This document shows positions 49,320 through 59,029 of a DNA stretch of 64,000 bases, piece by piece. The position numbers were made by a program, and so were the translations under genes. Source of the DNA: Pelethousia sp034933245. GTDB taxonomy: Bacteria; Bacillota; Clostridia; Christensenellales; CAG-138. The DNA is taken from assembly GCA_034933245.1 (NCBI GenBank), contig JAYFNX010000013.1, forward strand, positions 62,001-126,000, read 5' to 3'. Every line of letters begins with the position of its first letter. Positions within the stretch are counted from its first letter, which is position 1. Below the pieces are notes generated by a model. The model made no database searches and was not told the DNA's origin. It was given only the letters and a program-made list of their open reading frames with translations.

Positions 49320-49540
49320 AGATGGCATAATTAACAGAGAAAAGGAAGCATTTCTTTGCCCATCATTATGGGAATCCCAGATAGGGAGAAATGACCGTAA
49401 AAAGTTGCATAATGTTCACGAAATTGGCCGTATAGGACGAAAGATTGCATTGCAAATCGGTACGGGGTGTGTTAACCTATACTTCGTATGACGGTATGAC
49501 CGTATATAGTAAAAGAAAAGCGTAACGTTCGGAGGTAAAC

Positions 49541-51013
49541 ATGGCGACTATGGAAAAGCTCGAGGGCAGCAAAATTAAGCTGACCATCGAGGTATCGGCG
49601 GCACAATTCGAAGAAGCGAGCCAGAAGGCTTATCACACTGCGGGCAAGAAATATAATGTGCCCGGCTTCCGTAAAGGCAAGGCGCCCCGCAAGGTGATTG
49701 AGAACATGTATGGTGCCTTGGCGTTTTTCGATGATGCCTTTGATATTCTCTACCCCGATGCTTACCAGAGCGCCATTCAACAACACGGCATTGAGCCTGT
49801 TGACAGGCCGGACGTCTCCATCGAAAGCTTGCCGGAAGGCGAGAATCCCTTGGTTTTTAGCATCCAGGTGGCAGTTAAGCCCGAGGTGGAGCTGGGCCAG
49901 TACAAGGGTATAGAAGTAGAAAAGCGTGCGTATAATGTTACGGACGAGGACGTGTCCGCCGCTATTGAACAGCTGCGCGAAGGCGTAGCGCGTATGGTGG
50001 ATGTGGAGCGTGCCGTGGAGAACGGCGACACCGTGAATCTGGATTATTCCGGCAGTGTGGACGGCGTTAAGTTCGAGGGCGGCACCGCAGAGGGCCAGAC
50101 CCTTGTTATCGGTAGTGGCAGCTTTATCCCCGGCTTCGAGGCACAGATGGTGGGTATGAAAATTGGCGAGGAGAAGGATATCGAAGTCACCTTCCCTGAG
50201 CAGTACCACGCCGAGAACCTGGCGGGTAAAAAGGCCGTGTTTACCGTGAAGGTGAACAACGTGCAGGTTCGGGAACTTCCGGAGTTGGACGATGAGTTTG
50301 CCAAGGATGTTTCCGAGTTCGATACCCTGGAGGCGCTGAAGGAAGCAAAGCGGAAAGAACTGCTGGAGCAGGCCGAGCGGGATGCCAAGACGGAAAAAGA
50401 GAATGCGGTTGTCGGCACAGCTGTCGAAAATGCTACTGTAGAAATTCCGGATGCGATGGTAGAACGGCAGATTGACTCCTTCCTGAACGATATGCGCTAC
50501 CGGCTGCGCATGCAGGGCTTATCTCTGGAGGATTACCTGAAATATACCAATACGGAGCTTGCAGCGCTGCGCGATCAGTGCAGGGCGGACGCCGCCTTGC
50601 GCGTTAAGAGCCAGTTGGTCATCGAGGCCATTAGCAAAGTTGAAAAAATCGAAGCCACGCCGGAAGAAATTAGCCGGAAGGTGGCCGAATATGCCACAAG
50701 GTTGAACCCTGAAGCAGCGGAAGATTTTGAGAAGAACCTTACCGCTGAGGATAAGCTCTACTTCGTGGATCAGGTTGTGGCGGATAAGACCTTGGCCGTG
50801 CTGACGGAGAGCGCAAAGGAAGTAGCGCCCAAGAAAACAAAGGCCAAGGCAAAAGACAAGTCCGAAACCTCTGCGGAAACAACGGAGACGGAGAAAAAGA
50901 AGCCCGCAAAGAAAGCCACCGCCAAGAAGACGGAGAATGGCGAGGAAAAGCCTGCTAAGAAGAAAGCTCCGTCCAAGAAAAAGGCGGGGGCAGACCAAGC
51001 GGAAGAAGAATAA
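49541..51013 (+). CDS. tig: Trigger factor with long Lys/Ala-rich tail
   Basis: Residues 1-425 are standard trigger factor: ribosome-binding FRKGKAPRKVIE, the PPIase domain (DTVNLDYSGSVDG...PGFEAQMVGMKIGEEKDI) and the helical chaperone domain. The last 65 residues (from about 426) are unusually rich in Lys, Ala, Thr, Pro and Glu (KKTKAKAKDK, KKPAKKATAKK, KKKAPSKKKAG) like histone H1 tails. The tail is absent from classical trigger factors. GGAGGT precedes the start. It is followed by clpP and clpX. Confidence 0.95.
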   Translation: MATMEKLEGSKIKLTIEVSAAQFEEASQKAYHTAGKKYNVPGFRKGKAPRKVIENMYGALAFFDDAFDILYPDAYQSAIQQHGIEPVDRPDVSIESLPEGENPLVFSIQVAVKPEVELGQYKGIEVEKRAYNVTDEDVSAAIEQLREGVARMVDVERAVENGDTVNLDYSGSVDGVKFEGGTAEGQTLVIGSGSFIPGFEAQMVGMKIGEEKDIEVTFPEQYHAENLAGKKAVFTVKVNNVQVRELPELDDEFAKDVSEFDTLEALKEAKRKELLEQAERDAKTEKENAVVGTAVENATVEIPDAMVERQIDSFLNDMRYRLRMQGLSLEDYLKYTNTELAALRDQCRADAALRVKSQLVIEAISKVEKIEATPEEISRKVAEYATRLNPEAAEDFEKNLTAEDKLYFVDQVVADKTLAVLTESAKEVAPKKTKAKAKDKSETSAETTETEKKKPAKKATAKKTENGEEKPAKKKAPSKKKAGADQAEEE

Positions 51014-51062
51014 TATAGAGAAGGCGGGCGGGGCCTGCCAAAGCACCAAAGGAGGTACGTAT

Positions 51063-51650
51063 ATGGGCGGATTAATACCTATGGTTGTGGAACAAACCAA
51101 CCGTGGCGAACGTTCTTACGATATTTATTCCAGGCTGCTCAAGGATCGTATTATATTTCTGGGCGGCGAGGTGGATGATGATACGGCCAACCTGATCGTG
51201 GCCCAGATGATCTTCCTTGAAGCGGACGATCCGGATAAGGACATCAGCCTATACATCAACAGCCCGGGCGGTTCCGTAACGGCAGGTATGGCTATCTATG
51301 ATACCATGCAGTATATTAAGTGCGATGTCAGCACAATCTGTATCGGCATGGCGGCCAGCATGGGCGCGTTCCTGTTGGCGGCGGGCGCGAAGGGGAAGCG
51401 CAAAGCGCTGCCGAACTGCGAGGTCATGATTCATCAGCCTTCGGGTGGCGCCCGCGGGCAGGTTACGGATGTAACCATTCAGGCCGAGCAGTTGTTGAAA
51501 ATCAAGAAAAAGATGAATGAGATCCTGTCCCAGCGCACGGGCCAGCCTTTTGAAAAGGTAGCGCAGGATACCGAGCGCGACAATTATATGGATGCCCAGG
51601 CGGCGCTTGCCTATGGCATAGTGGATGAGATTATCCCCCCAAGGAGGTAA
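51063..51650 (+). CDS. clpP: ATP-dependent Clp protease proteolytic subunit
   Basis: The ATG at 51063 has AAAGGAGGT and matches the family N-terminus (LIPMVVEQTNRGERSYDIYSRLLKDRIIFLGG). The 195 residues contain the catalytic Ser in GMAASMGAFLL, His in MIHQPSGG and Asp in ERDNYM. It is the barrel peptidase of ClpXP. Three bases separate its stop from clpX. Confidence 0.97.
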   Translation: MGGLIPMVVEQTNRGERSYDIYSRLLKDRIIFLGGEVDDDTANLIVAQMIFLEADDPDKDISLYINSPGGSVTAGMAIYDTMQYIKCDVSTICIGMAASMGAFLLAAGAKGKRKALPNCEVMIHQPSGGARGQVTDVTIQAEQLLKIKKKMNEILSQRTGQPFEKVAQDTERDNYMDAQAALAYGIVDEIIPPRR

Positions 51651-51653
51651 TGG

Positions 51654-52931
51654 ATGACAATTTTTGAGGATAACGGCTCGGTCCATTGTTCTTTCTGCGG
51701 CAAATCCCAGGATGAGGTTCGCCGCGTGATTGCAGGACCGGGTGTGTATATCTGTGACGAGTGCATTGAGCTTTGCCAGGAAATCATCGATGATGATTAC
51801 TTCAAGGCTGATGGCGATTCTGAGCTGCGGGAGATTCCTAAACCCCAGGAAATCGCCAAAACTCTGGATCAATATGTAATTGGTCAGGTGATGGCCAAAC
51901 GGGCCTTGGCGGTAGCCGTATATAACCACTACAAACGCATCACATCGGGCAAACAAGCCGGCGATGTGGAGCTGCAAAAAAGCAACATCATTATGCTGGG
52001 GCCCACGGGTTGCGGAAAGACCATGTTGGCCCAAACCCTGGCTAAAATATTGGATGTCCCCTTTGCCGTGGCCGATGCCACCTCTCTTACGGAGGCGGGC
52101 TATGTTGGGGAAGACGTGGAGAACATTCTTCTCAAACTGATTCAGGCAGCGGACTATAACGTGCAGCGGGCTGAAAAGGGGATCATTTATATCGATGAGA
52201 TCGATAAGATCGCCCGCAAGAGTGAAAACCCTTCCATTACCCGGGATGTGTCTGGCGAAGGCGTACAGCAGGCCTTGCTTAAGATATTGGAGGGGACGGT
52301 AGCCAATGTGCCGCCGCAAGGTGGCCGTAAGCATCCCCAGCAGGAGTGCATTCAAATCGACACCACGAATATTCTCTTTATCTGCGGCGGGGCTTTTGCA
52401 GGCATTGAGGATATTATTTCCAAGCGCACGGGCAAAAAGCTCATGGGCTTTGGGGCGGATGTCAAAAGCCACGAGGAAAAGGATATCGGCGAGATCCTCA
52501 AGCATATTTTGCCCGAGGATTTGCTGAAATTCGGGTTGATCCCGGAGTTCGTTGGCCGCATGCCCATCATCGTGACGCTTCACCAGTTGGACGAAGCGGC
52601 TTTGATGGATATTCTTACCAAGCCCAAGAATGCCCTTACCCGGCAATATAAATATCTTTTCGAACTGGACGGCGTGGAGTTGACGTTTGATGAGGATGCC
52701 TTGGTCGCCGTGGCCCACAAGGCCATAGAACGCAAAACCGGCGCCCGTGGCCTGCGGGCGATTCTGGAGGACGTGATGCTGGAGATCATGTTCGATATAC
52801 CCAGCCGCAGCGATATCAAGCGCTGTGAGATAACCAAAGATGCCATAGAGAAAAAGTCGCCTCCTCATCTGATTTACAGGGAGGAGCAACCCAGGTTGGA
52901 AGCGCCTAGGCGCGAAAGCGACGCATGCTGA
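51654..52931 (+). CDS. clpX: ClpX unfoldase
   Basis: The 425-residue protein begins with the C4 zinc-binding domain (CSFCGKSQDEV...CDECIELC), then the AAA+ module with Walker A GPTGCGKT, Walker B IIYIDEID, the pore loop and the ClpP-binding IGF-like loop region (KLMGFGADV is nearby), and sensor 2 GARGLRAI. Residue order and length are typical. It ends in an Arg/Glu-rich tail and is followed by a strong terminator. Confidence 0.97.
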   Translation: MTIFEDNGSVHCSFCGKSQDEVRRVIAGPGVYICDECIELCQEIIDDDYFKADGDSELREIPKPQEIAKTLDQYVIGQVMAKRALAVAVYNHYKRITSGKQAGDVELQKSNIIMLGPTGCGKTMLAQTLAKILDVPFAVADATSLTEAGYVGEDVENILLKLIQAADYNVQRAEKGIIYIDEIDKIARKSENPSITRDVSGEGVQQALLKILEGTVANVPPQGGRKHPQQECIQIDTTNILFICGGAFAGIEDIISKRTGKKLMGFGADVKSHEEKDIGEILKHILPEDLLKFGLIPEFVGRMPIIVTLHQLDEAALMDILTKPKNALTRQYKYLFELDGVELTFDEDALVAVAHKAIERKTGARGLRAILEDVMLEIMFDIPSRSDIKRCEITKDAIEKKSPPHLIYREEQPRLEAPRRESDAC

Positions 52932-52972
52932 CCTTCTCATTTGGAGGCGAGCACGCTGCATATCGGCAACAT

Positions 52973-53012
52973 TCGTTCGGCAGGGTTATCTAAACCTTGC
53001 CGAACATTTTTT
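52973..53012 (+). terminator. Terminator of the tig-clpP-clpX operon
   Basis: GTTCGGCAGGG TTATCTAAA CCTTGCCGAAC ATTTTTTT. Confidence 0.88.
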
Positions 53013-53048
53013 TACGTCGTTTGATTAAATTTATCACGGAGGTGGATT

Positions 53049-54446
53049 ATGCAAAAGGATGTTGTTATTGTGGGCGCGGGTCCGGCGGGCATTTTTACAG
53101 CCTTGGAAATGCTGAAAAAAGGCAGCAAGCAAAGCATTTTGCTGGTAGAAAAAGGACAAGCTATTGAAAACCGTCGCTGTCCCAAAAGCAAGGTAGGCCA
53201 TTGCATAAGCTGCAAGCCCTATTGCCATATTACCACAGGCTTTTCCGGGGCGGGGGCCTTTTCCGATGGGAAGCTGTCCCTTAGCCATGAGGTCGGGGGA
53301 GACCTACCAACTTTAATTGGGGAAAGGGTTGCCCAGGAAACCATTGAATATACGGATAAAATCTATTTGGACTTTGGCGCGTCCAACCAAGTGGAAGGCA
53401 TTTCGAATACCCAGGAAGTAAAGGATATCCGCAAGCGGGCGATTCGCGCCGGCCTTAAGCTGGTGGATTGTCCCATTCGGCATATGGGTACGGAAAAGGC
53501 ACAGGATATTTATCTGGCCATCGAGAAGTATTTGCAGGAGCGAGGGGTGGAGATGCTCTTCGGCTGCGAATGCACCAACCTCATTTTGGAGGGTAACGTA
53601 TGCCGTGGCATCTACATAAATGACGGCGGGGCGGAGCAGGCTGTTTTTGCCAAGCGGGTGGTGGTGGCTACAGGCCGCCGGGGCGCGGATTGGCTGGAAA
53701 AGATCTGCGCTGAGCACTGCATTGCCCACCAGCCCGGCACAGTGGATATCGGGGTACGGGTGGAGGTACGCAACGAGGTTATGGAGCGCGTAAACACGGT
53801 TCTCTATGAATCCAAACTCATCGGTTATCCGCCTCCCTTTAAGAATAAAGTGCGAACTTTCTGCCAGAATCCGGGCGGATTTGTGAGCCAGGAAAATTAT
53901 GATAACGATCTGGCGGTGGTAAATGGCCATTCTTATAAGGAGCTTAAGAGTGAGAATACCAACGTGGCCATTCTTTGTTCCCATAATTTCAGCGTCCCCT
54001 TCAACCAGCCCATTGCCTATGCACAAAAGGTGGGCGAGCTGACGAATATGCTGGGCGCGGGCCATATTCTGGTGCAGCGTTTTGGTGACATATTGGATGG
54101 AAAGCGCACCTGGCCCAAGGAGCTGAGCCAAGCGAATGTGAAACCTACCCTGCCGGATGCCGTTGCCGGGGATATTACCGCGGCCATGCCCTATCGGGCC
54201 ATGATTAACATCATCAATTTTATCAAGGCCATGGATAATGTGGTGCCGGGCTTTGCCGCGGAAGAAACATTGCTCTATTCCCCGGAGCTTAAGTTTTACA
54301 GCAACCGGGTGAAAATGGATGAGGCTTTTAATACCAGCTTACAGGGGCTACACTGCCTGGGCGATTCCAGCGGCTGGACTCGGGGATTGATGATGGCTTC
54401 CGTGATGGGCGTGCTCATGGGTCGCCAAATAGCGGAGGAAGGTTAA
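53049..54446 (+). CDS. FAD-dependent oxidoreductase (COG2509 type)
   Basis: The 465-residue protein starts with a Rossmann FAD site VVIVGAGPAGIFTALEML and has CPKSKVGHCISCKPYCHITTGFSGAGAFSDGK, a cysteine-rich stretch typical of the uncharacterised COG2509 dehydrogenases, and the C-terminal FAD loop YFSNRVK-like ELKFYSNRVKMDEAF...GLHCLGDSSGWTRGLMMASVMGVLMGR. Substrate unknown. GGAGGTGG precedes the start. A monocistronic unit is likely, with terminators on both sides. Confidence 0.88.
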   Translation: MQKDVVIVGAGPAGIFTALEMLKKGSKQSILLVEKGQAIENRRCPKSKVGHCISCKPYCHITTGFSGAGAFSDGKLSLSHEVGGDLPTLIGERVAQETIEYTDKIYLDFGASNQVEGISNTQEVKDIRKRAIRAGLKLVDCPIRHMGTEKAQDIYLAIEKYLQERGVEMLFGCECTNLILEGNVCRGIYINDGGAEQAVFAKRVVVATGRRGADWLEKICAEHCIAHQPGTVDIGVRVEVRNEVMERVNTVLYESKLIGYPPPFKNKVRTFCQNPGGFVSQENYDNDLAVVNGHSYKELKSENTNVAILCSHNFSVPFNQPIAYAQKVGELTNMLGAGHILVQRFGDILDGKRTWPKELSQANVKPTLPDAVAGDITAAMPYRAMINIINFIKAMDNVVPGFAAEETLLYSPELKFYSNRVKMDEAFNTSLQGLHCLGDSSGWTRGLMMASVMGVLMGRQIAEEG

Positions 54447-54469
54447 TAATATAAACGATTTGTCCCGGC

Positions 54470-54513
54470 ATGCGGCACGGCGTATAGGTATGCGCCGTGC
54501 CGTTGATTTTTCA
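54470..54513 (+). terminator. Terminator of the FAD oxidoreductase gene
   Basis: GGCACGGCG TATAGGTATG CGCCGTGCC followed by GTTGATTTTT. Confidence 0.75.
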
Positions 54514-54615
54514 AAAAATAGAAAGGATAAACCCTGCAATTCCCACGAAGGAGCCGGGGGGAACTGCACATACTATCCCATAACGAGGATGTTTCAATAG
54601 ATGGAGGATTTGCGT

Positions 54616-56292
54616 ATGCAAATGGTGTGGATTTGGCTGGTTGTCCAGGCGGCGGCAATTGGTATTATGGTTTTGATCTCCCGCAGGACCACAAAAGGAA
54701 TGGCGCCGGAACCTAAAAAGAAGCCACGGCAGACCCGGGAAGAAAGCCACGAAATGCGCGAATTGCGGCAAATGCGAGCTCGCTCCTTGAACCTGCCCCT
54801 TTCGGAGAAGGCGAGACCAGCGCAAATGGATGAGATTATTGGCCAAGCAGATGGTATTCGTGCGCTTCGGGCGGCCCTTTGCGGCCCGAATCCGCAGCAC
54901 GTGCTCATTTATGGTCCTCCAGGTTGTGGCAAAACCTGCGCAGCTCGGCTTGTTTTGGATGAAGCGAAACGCTGCAGCGATTCGCCCTTTGATGCGGATT
55001 CCCGCTTTGTGGAAGTGGATGCTACCTGTGTGCGCTTTGATGAGCGGGCGATTGCAGACCCGCTTCTGGGCTCCGTCCATGATCCAATCTATCAGGGAGC
55101 CGGCGCTTTGGGCGCACAAGGCGTGCCACAGCCGAAACCGGGGGCTGTAAGCCGGGCGCACTGCGGCGTGTTATTTTTAGATGAAATCGGCGAATTGCAT
55201 CCCGTGCAGATGAACAAGCTGCTCAAGGTGCTGGAGGATAGAAAAGTGTTTTTTGAAAGCGCATATTATTCGGACGAAAACACCAATATTCCCCGATACA
55301 TTCATGATATATTCCAAAATGGCATGCCCGCGGATTTTCGGCTGGTAGGAGCTACGACCAGGCGGCCGGAGGAATTGCCGCCCGCCCTGCGATCTCGCTG
55401 TGTGGAACTTTATTTTAAACCTTTAAATGAGGGAAATCTAGCGCGGATAGCCCAAGGCGCGGCCCAGCGATTGGGTTACGAAATAAGCTGGGAAGCCTGC
55501 CTGCTGCTGGCTGCTTATTGTGAATCCGGCCGCGATGCGGTAAATCTGATACAGCTGGCGGGGGGCGTAGCCTATGGAGAGAGCCGGCATGAGCTCAGCC
55601 CCGAGGATGTGCGGTGGGTAGCTGAAATCAGCAACTGTCAGCTTCGCACGCCTCCTAAATTGCCGGAGAAGCCCCGCGTTGGCGTTGCTGTGGGGCTGGC
55701 TGTAACGGGAGTTGGCACGGGCATGGCTGTGGAAATTGAGTGCATGGTGGATAGATCCCGCGGTACGGATTCCGGCACCCTGGATGTAGGAGGAGCGGTG
55801 GATTATGAAGAATTGGAGATGCGAGGCCGGAAACTGGGCCGCAAAGGGACGGCTAAAACCTCCGCCGAAAATGTGCTGGGGGCCTTTCGTAAACGCTTCG
55901 GTTGGGATTACAAACAATATGATGTACGCTTTAACATCCCAGGCGGCCTGCCAATGGATGGGCCCAGCGCGGGTATCGCGCTTGCCGTTGCCCTCATGAG
56001 CGCCATTTGCGGCAAAGCACCTATTGGGCACTTGGCGCTGACCGGAGAAATCACCGTGCAGGGGGAGGTGCGCCCGGTGGGAGGGGTACGGGAAAAACTT
56101 ACCGCTGCCATTGACGGCGGAGCCAAAATCGTCCTAATTCCCAAAGCCAATTGGGAGAATACTTATGCTTCTATGGATGGGGAGGTGCTCCCGGTAGAGG
56201 ATATTACCCAGGTGATGCGGACAGCCTTCGACATTCCTTACGAAACCGCCCTGGAGGAAGGTGTGCTGCCCCTTCTCTGCACCACGGCTTGA
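54616..56292 (+). CDS. lonB: Sporulation-type ATP-dependent protease LonB
   Basis: The ATG at 54616 follows GGAGG by eight bases; an ATG 15 bases upstream overlaps that site. The 558-residue protein has an N-terminal membrane helix (VWIWLVVQAAAIGIMVLIS), an AAA+ domain with Walker A GPPGCGKT (about residue 100) and LFLDEIGEL, and the S16 protease domain (about 355-555) with the Ser of GPSAG (about 451) and the Lys of GGVREK (about 494). This short Lon form with a membrane anchor is LonB, forespore-linked in Bacillus. Catalytic dyad is intact. Confidence 0.92.
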   Translation: MQMVWIWLVVQAAAIGIMVLISRRTTKGMAPEPKKKPRQTREESHEMRELRQMRARSLNLPLSEKARPAQMDEIIGQADGIRALRAALCGPNPQHVLIYGPPGCGKTCAARLVLDEAKRCSDSPFDADSRFVEVDATCVRFDERAIADPLLGSVHDPIYQGAGALGAQGVPQPKPGAVSRAHCGVLFLDEIGELHPVQMNKLLKVLEDRKVFFESAYYSDENTNIPRYIHDIFQNGMPADFRLVGATTRRPEELPPALRSRCVELYFKPLNEGNLARIAQGAAQRLGYEISWEACLLLAAYCESGRDAVNLIQLAGGVAYGESRHELSPEDVRWVAEISNCQLRTPPKLPEKPRVGVAVGLAVTGVGTGMAVEIECMVDRSRGTDSGTLDVGGAVDYEELEMRGRKLGRKGTAKTSAENVLGAFRKRFGWDYKQYDVRFNIPGGLPMDGPSAGIALAVALMSAICGKAPIGHLALTGEITVQGEVRPVGGVREKLTAAIDGGAKIVLIPKANWENTYASMDGEVLPVEDITQVMRTAFDIPYETALEEGVLPLLCTTA

Positions 56293-56304
56293 TATAATAA
56301 CGAT

Positions 56305-56333
56305 CTGCAAGTATGCAAAAAATATGGTATACT
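56305..56333 (+). promoter_or_regulatory. Promoter just upstream of the DUF3810 gene
   Basis: CTGCAA (56305-56310), 17-base spacer, TATACT (56328-56333), with the ATG only seven bases further. Transcription would start at or next to the start codon, so the message may be leaderless. Confidence 0.5.
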
Positions 56334-56340
56334 AGGGGCC

Positions 56341-57447
56341 ATGAAGCAAAAGACAAGTAATTGCACATGGCCCTGTTTAGCTTGGCGGCTGCCATGGCTG
56401 CTGCTGATTTTTATTGGACTTTGGCTGCCAAAGCTGGCGGAATCTTATCCGCAAAAAGCGGAATGGTACGCGGAAAAGATATATCCTGTTATTGCGGGTA
56501 TTCTAGGGTTTCTAAGCAGCATATGGACCTTTTCCTTGGTGGAATTTATCCTATACGGAACGGTGCTGGGAGCGGTGGTTTCCTGCCTTGTTTATTTGCT
56601 GCTCTGGATACGCAAAAGGATTCCGCTCGCTAATCTTGTTAGCTTTTTTATGAGCCTGGCAATTGCGGGAGGCGTAATTTTAAACGCCTTTTATTTGACG
56701 TGGGGGTTTAACTATGCTCGTCCAACCCTTTATCAAATCCTGGATTTACCGCTGCAGGAGCGGCCGGCCGACGAATTGAAGGAATTATGCGATTCCCTTT
56801 GCATGCAGGCCGCTTCGCTTCGGCTCCATGTATCGGAAGACAAAGAGGGTGTGTTTACCCTGCCCGATGGGTGGCGCGCGTATTTCCGAAAAATACCCCA
56901 AGCTTACGAAGCTTTGGGGCAAGAGATAACGCTTTTCTCCCAGCGGGTATATCCAGCAAAGGGAGTGGTGGCATCGGAAGGGATGAGCTATGCGGGCATT
57001 GCGGGCATCTACATCCCCTACACTGCCGAAGCCAATGTGAACGTGCATCAGCCCGCCCTGCTGCTTTTATCCAGCGCAGCCCACGAAACCGCCCATTATC
57101 TGGGGGTGGCCAAGGAGGATGAAGCGAATTTTGTGGCATACCTGGCCTGCACGAAGTCCGATGACCCCGCAATCGCCTATTCGGGCATTATGCTGGCCCT
57201 GATTCACTGCATGAATAAGCTTCGCGAGGCGGACCCGGTGGCTTTTTTAGAGGTTCGGCAGAAGTATAGCGACGCTATGGTGCGGGATATTCGCCAATAC
57301 AACGCCTATTGGGAAGCCTACGATGGGGCGGTACAAGAGGCGGTGGACAATATGAACGATGCTTATCTGAAGCATAACCAACAGGAGAACGGGGTGAGAA
57401 GCTACGGTTTAATGGTGGATTTGCTTTTGGCCTGGCATTTTCAATGA
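56341..57447 (+). CDS. DUF3810-family membrane protein with HExxH motif
   Basis: The 368-residue protein has three N-terminal membrane helices (LPWLLLIFIGLWLP, FSLVEFILYGTVLGAVVSCLVYLLLWI, LVSFFMSLAIAGGVILNAFYL) and a large extracytoplasmic domain with ARPTLYQILDLPL, EGMSYAGIAGIYIPYTAEANVN and HETAHYLGV, a zincin-like HExxH with a further Glu (EDEANFVAYLAC). This is the DUF3810 pattern; a membrane-anchored metalloprotease is likely but unproven. It may be translated from a leaderless message. Confidence 0.85.
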   Translation: MKQKTSNCTWPCLAWRLPWLLLIFIGLWLPKLAESYPQKAEWYAEKIYPVIAGILGFLSSIWTFSLVEFILYGTVLGAVVSCLVYLLLWIRKRIPLANLVSFFMSLAIAGGVILNAFYLTWGFNYARPTLYQILDLPLQERPADELKELCDSLCMQAASLRLHVSEDKEGVFTLPDGWRAYFRKIPQAYEALGQEITLFSQRVYPAKGVVASEGMSYAGIAGIYIPYTAEANVNVHQPALLLLSSAAHETAHYLGVAKEDEANFVAYLACTKSDDPAIAYSGIMLALIHCMNKLREADPVAFLEVRQKYSDAMVRDIRQYNAYWEAYDGAVQEAVDNMNDAYLKHNQQENGVRSYGLMVDLLLAWHFQ

Positions 57448-57451
57448 AACA

Positions 57452-57488
57452 AAAAAGCGCCCCGCCTTTACGCCGGGGCCGTTTTTAA
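57452..57488. terminator. Bidirectional terminator between convergent genes
   Basis: A-rich flank, GCGCCCCG...CGGGGC(C) stem and TTTTT flank between the DUF3810 gene and the PBP gene. Confidence 0.7.
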
Positions 57489-59029
57489 TATCCAAGCTTA
57501 ATGGCCCGGGCAAAGAGCTTTGCGGAAATGGGCGCGGCCTTGCTTCCACCGCCGCCCGCCTGCTCCAGAATGATGCAAATAGCCAGCGGATGCTCGTCAT
57601 CCTGAACAAAGCCGGTGAACCAGGCATGGGTGTTCACGCTTTTATCGGAGGAGATTTCAGCGGTGCCGGTTTTCCCGCCCACAGCATAGCCTTTTATGGC
57701 CGCTTTCGTGCCCGTACCGCTTTCGACCACGCCAAGCATGGCTTCTTGAACAATTTCCGCTTCCGCTGCGGAAAGAATCGTCTTGTATATTTTATTGGTC
57801 TGGGTAGCCCGAACATAGTTGTTCTTTGTAACCACCTTGGAAAGAAGCCGGGGCTGCATCATCACACCGTCGTTGGCTACCGCGGCAGTGAGCATGCACA
57901 TTTGCATGGGGGTCATACTGTCTTTATATTGGCCTACGCCGCTCCAGGCAAGATTCAGCTGCGTATCGGGCGTCTGATAACTGCTGGAATAAAGCAGAAG
58001 GTCGTCAAAAAGAAACGAGTCGCCAATGCAGAGATCCTGAGCCGTTTGGGCCATCTTCGCAGGACCGATTTCCATGGCAAGCCTTGCAAACACGTTGTTA
58101 CAAGATTTCGCATAAGCCTCAAACAGGGTGAGCTCTCCGTGGTATTGGCTCTGATAATCCCGGACAATGCTGTATTTTTGAACGGTATCCGGCTCTGCGC
58201 CCGTATCCTCCGCACCCTCCTTATCCCGGTCGTATGCTTGTTCGCTGCTTTGAACGAATTCCGAATCGTCCACGGCGACATCCGGCAGGAATTTTCCCGT
58301 TTGCTTATCAAACACCAAAGCTCCCGAACAATCAAAAGTTCGTTCCGTAACGCCGGGGAGGTAACGTAACGCGGCAATCAGGGTTACCGTTTTGAAAGTG
58401 GAGCCCGGCGTATATTTACCCATGGTAACCCGGTTTACCATGGCGCTGGCGGCCAGTTCCCGGGTTCCCTCGATATAATCTTCCATATAATTTGGGTCAA
58501 AGGTGGGTTGGCTGACGGAGCAGAGAATCTCGCCGGTTTTATAATTGAGCATGACGATGGCGCCCCAATAATCGTCCATCAGATCATAGGCATAATCGCA
58601 TAAATCCGCGTCAATGGTGAGCATAACGGAAGAACCCACCCGCACACCCGAACTGAACGTTTCCATAAAACGGTCCGCCACATCTTGATCAAACCCAAGG
58701 AGATATTTGGCAAACATGCTTTCCGCCCCTAAGGTTTGGCCGTAGCTATCCCCCACAACATGGCAGATGGCGCGGCGGCGCGCTTTGTCCGTGGAATAGC
58801 GGCGGGTGCCCGATTCGGTTGTATAGGCCAGGAGGGCACCGTTTCGATCCGCGATGCGCCCGGCCTGTACATTGTTTTTTTGGGCCTGGACACGGCTGTT
58901 GTAGGGGCTGGTAAACCATCGGGCGCCATAAGCTCCCACGATGTAAACCAGGTATATGCATAGCACCAGAAACATGGCGCAAAAGAGCGCAAGCATGGCT
59001 TTGATATAGTTGCGTGTATTACGCTTCAT
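57485..59029 (-). CDS. Penicillin-binding protein (class B transpeptidase, PbpA/FtsI-like)
   Basis: The ATG at 59029 has AAAGGAGG and starts MKRNTRNYIKAMLALF; 514 residues. One membrane helix (AMLALFCAMFLVLCIYLVYI) is followed by a dimerisation region and the transpeptidase domain with SxxK STFK (Ser210), SxN SCNN and KTGT (GGKTGTAEI). This layout, without a PASTA tail, resembles the PbpA that works with an FtsW/RodA partner. Its start overlaps the SEDS gene by 11 bases, which supports a shared synthase complex. Confidence 0.92.
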   Translation of the reverse strand: MKRNTRNYIKAMLALFCAMFLVLCIYLVYIVGAYGARWFTSPYNSRVQAQKNNVQAGRIADRNGALLAYTTESGTRRYSTDKARRRAICHVVGDSYGQTLGAESMFAKYLLGFDQDVADRFMETFSSGVRVGSSVMLTIDADLCDYAYDLMDDYWGAIVMLNYKTGEILCSVSQPTFDPNYMEDYIEGTRELAASAMVNRVTMGKYTPGSTFKTVTLIAALRYLPGVTERTFDCSGALVFDKQTGKFLPDVAVDDSEFVQSSEQAYDRDKEGAEDTGAEPDTVQKYSIVRDYQSQYHGELTLFEAYAKSCNNVFARLAMEIGPAKMAQTAQDLCIGDSFLFDDLLLYSSSYQTPDTQLNLAWSGVGQYKDSMTPMQMCMLTAAVANDGVMMQPRLLSKVVTKNNYVRATQTNKIYKTILSAAEAEIVQEAMLGVVESGTGTKAAIKGYAVGGKTGTAEISSDKSVNTHAWFTGFVQDDEHPLAICIILEQAGGGGSKAAPISAKLFARAIKLGY

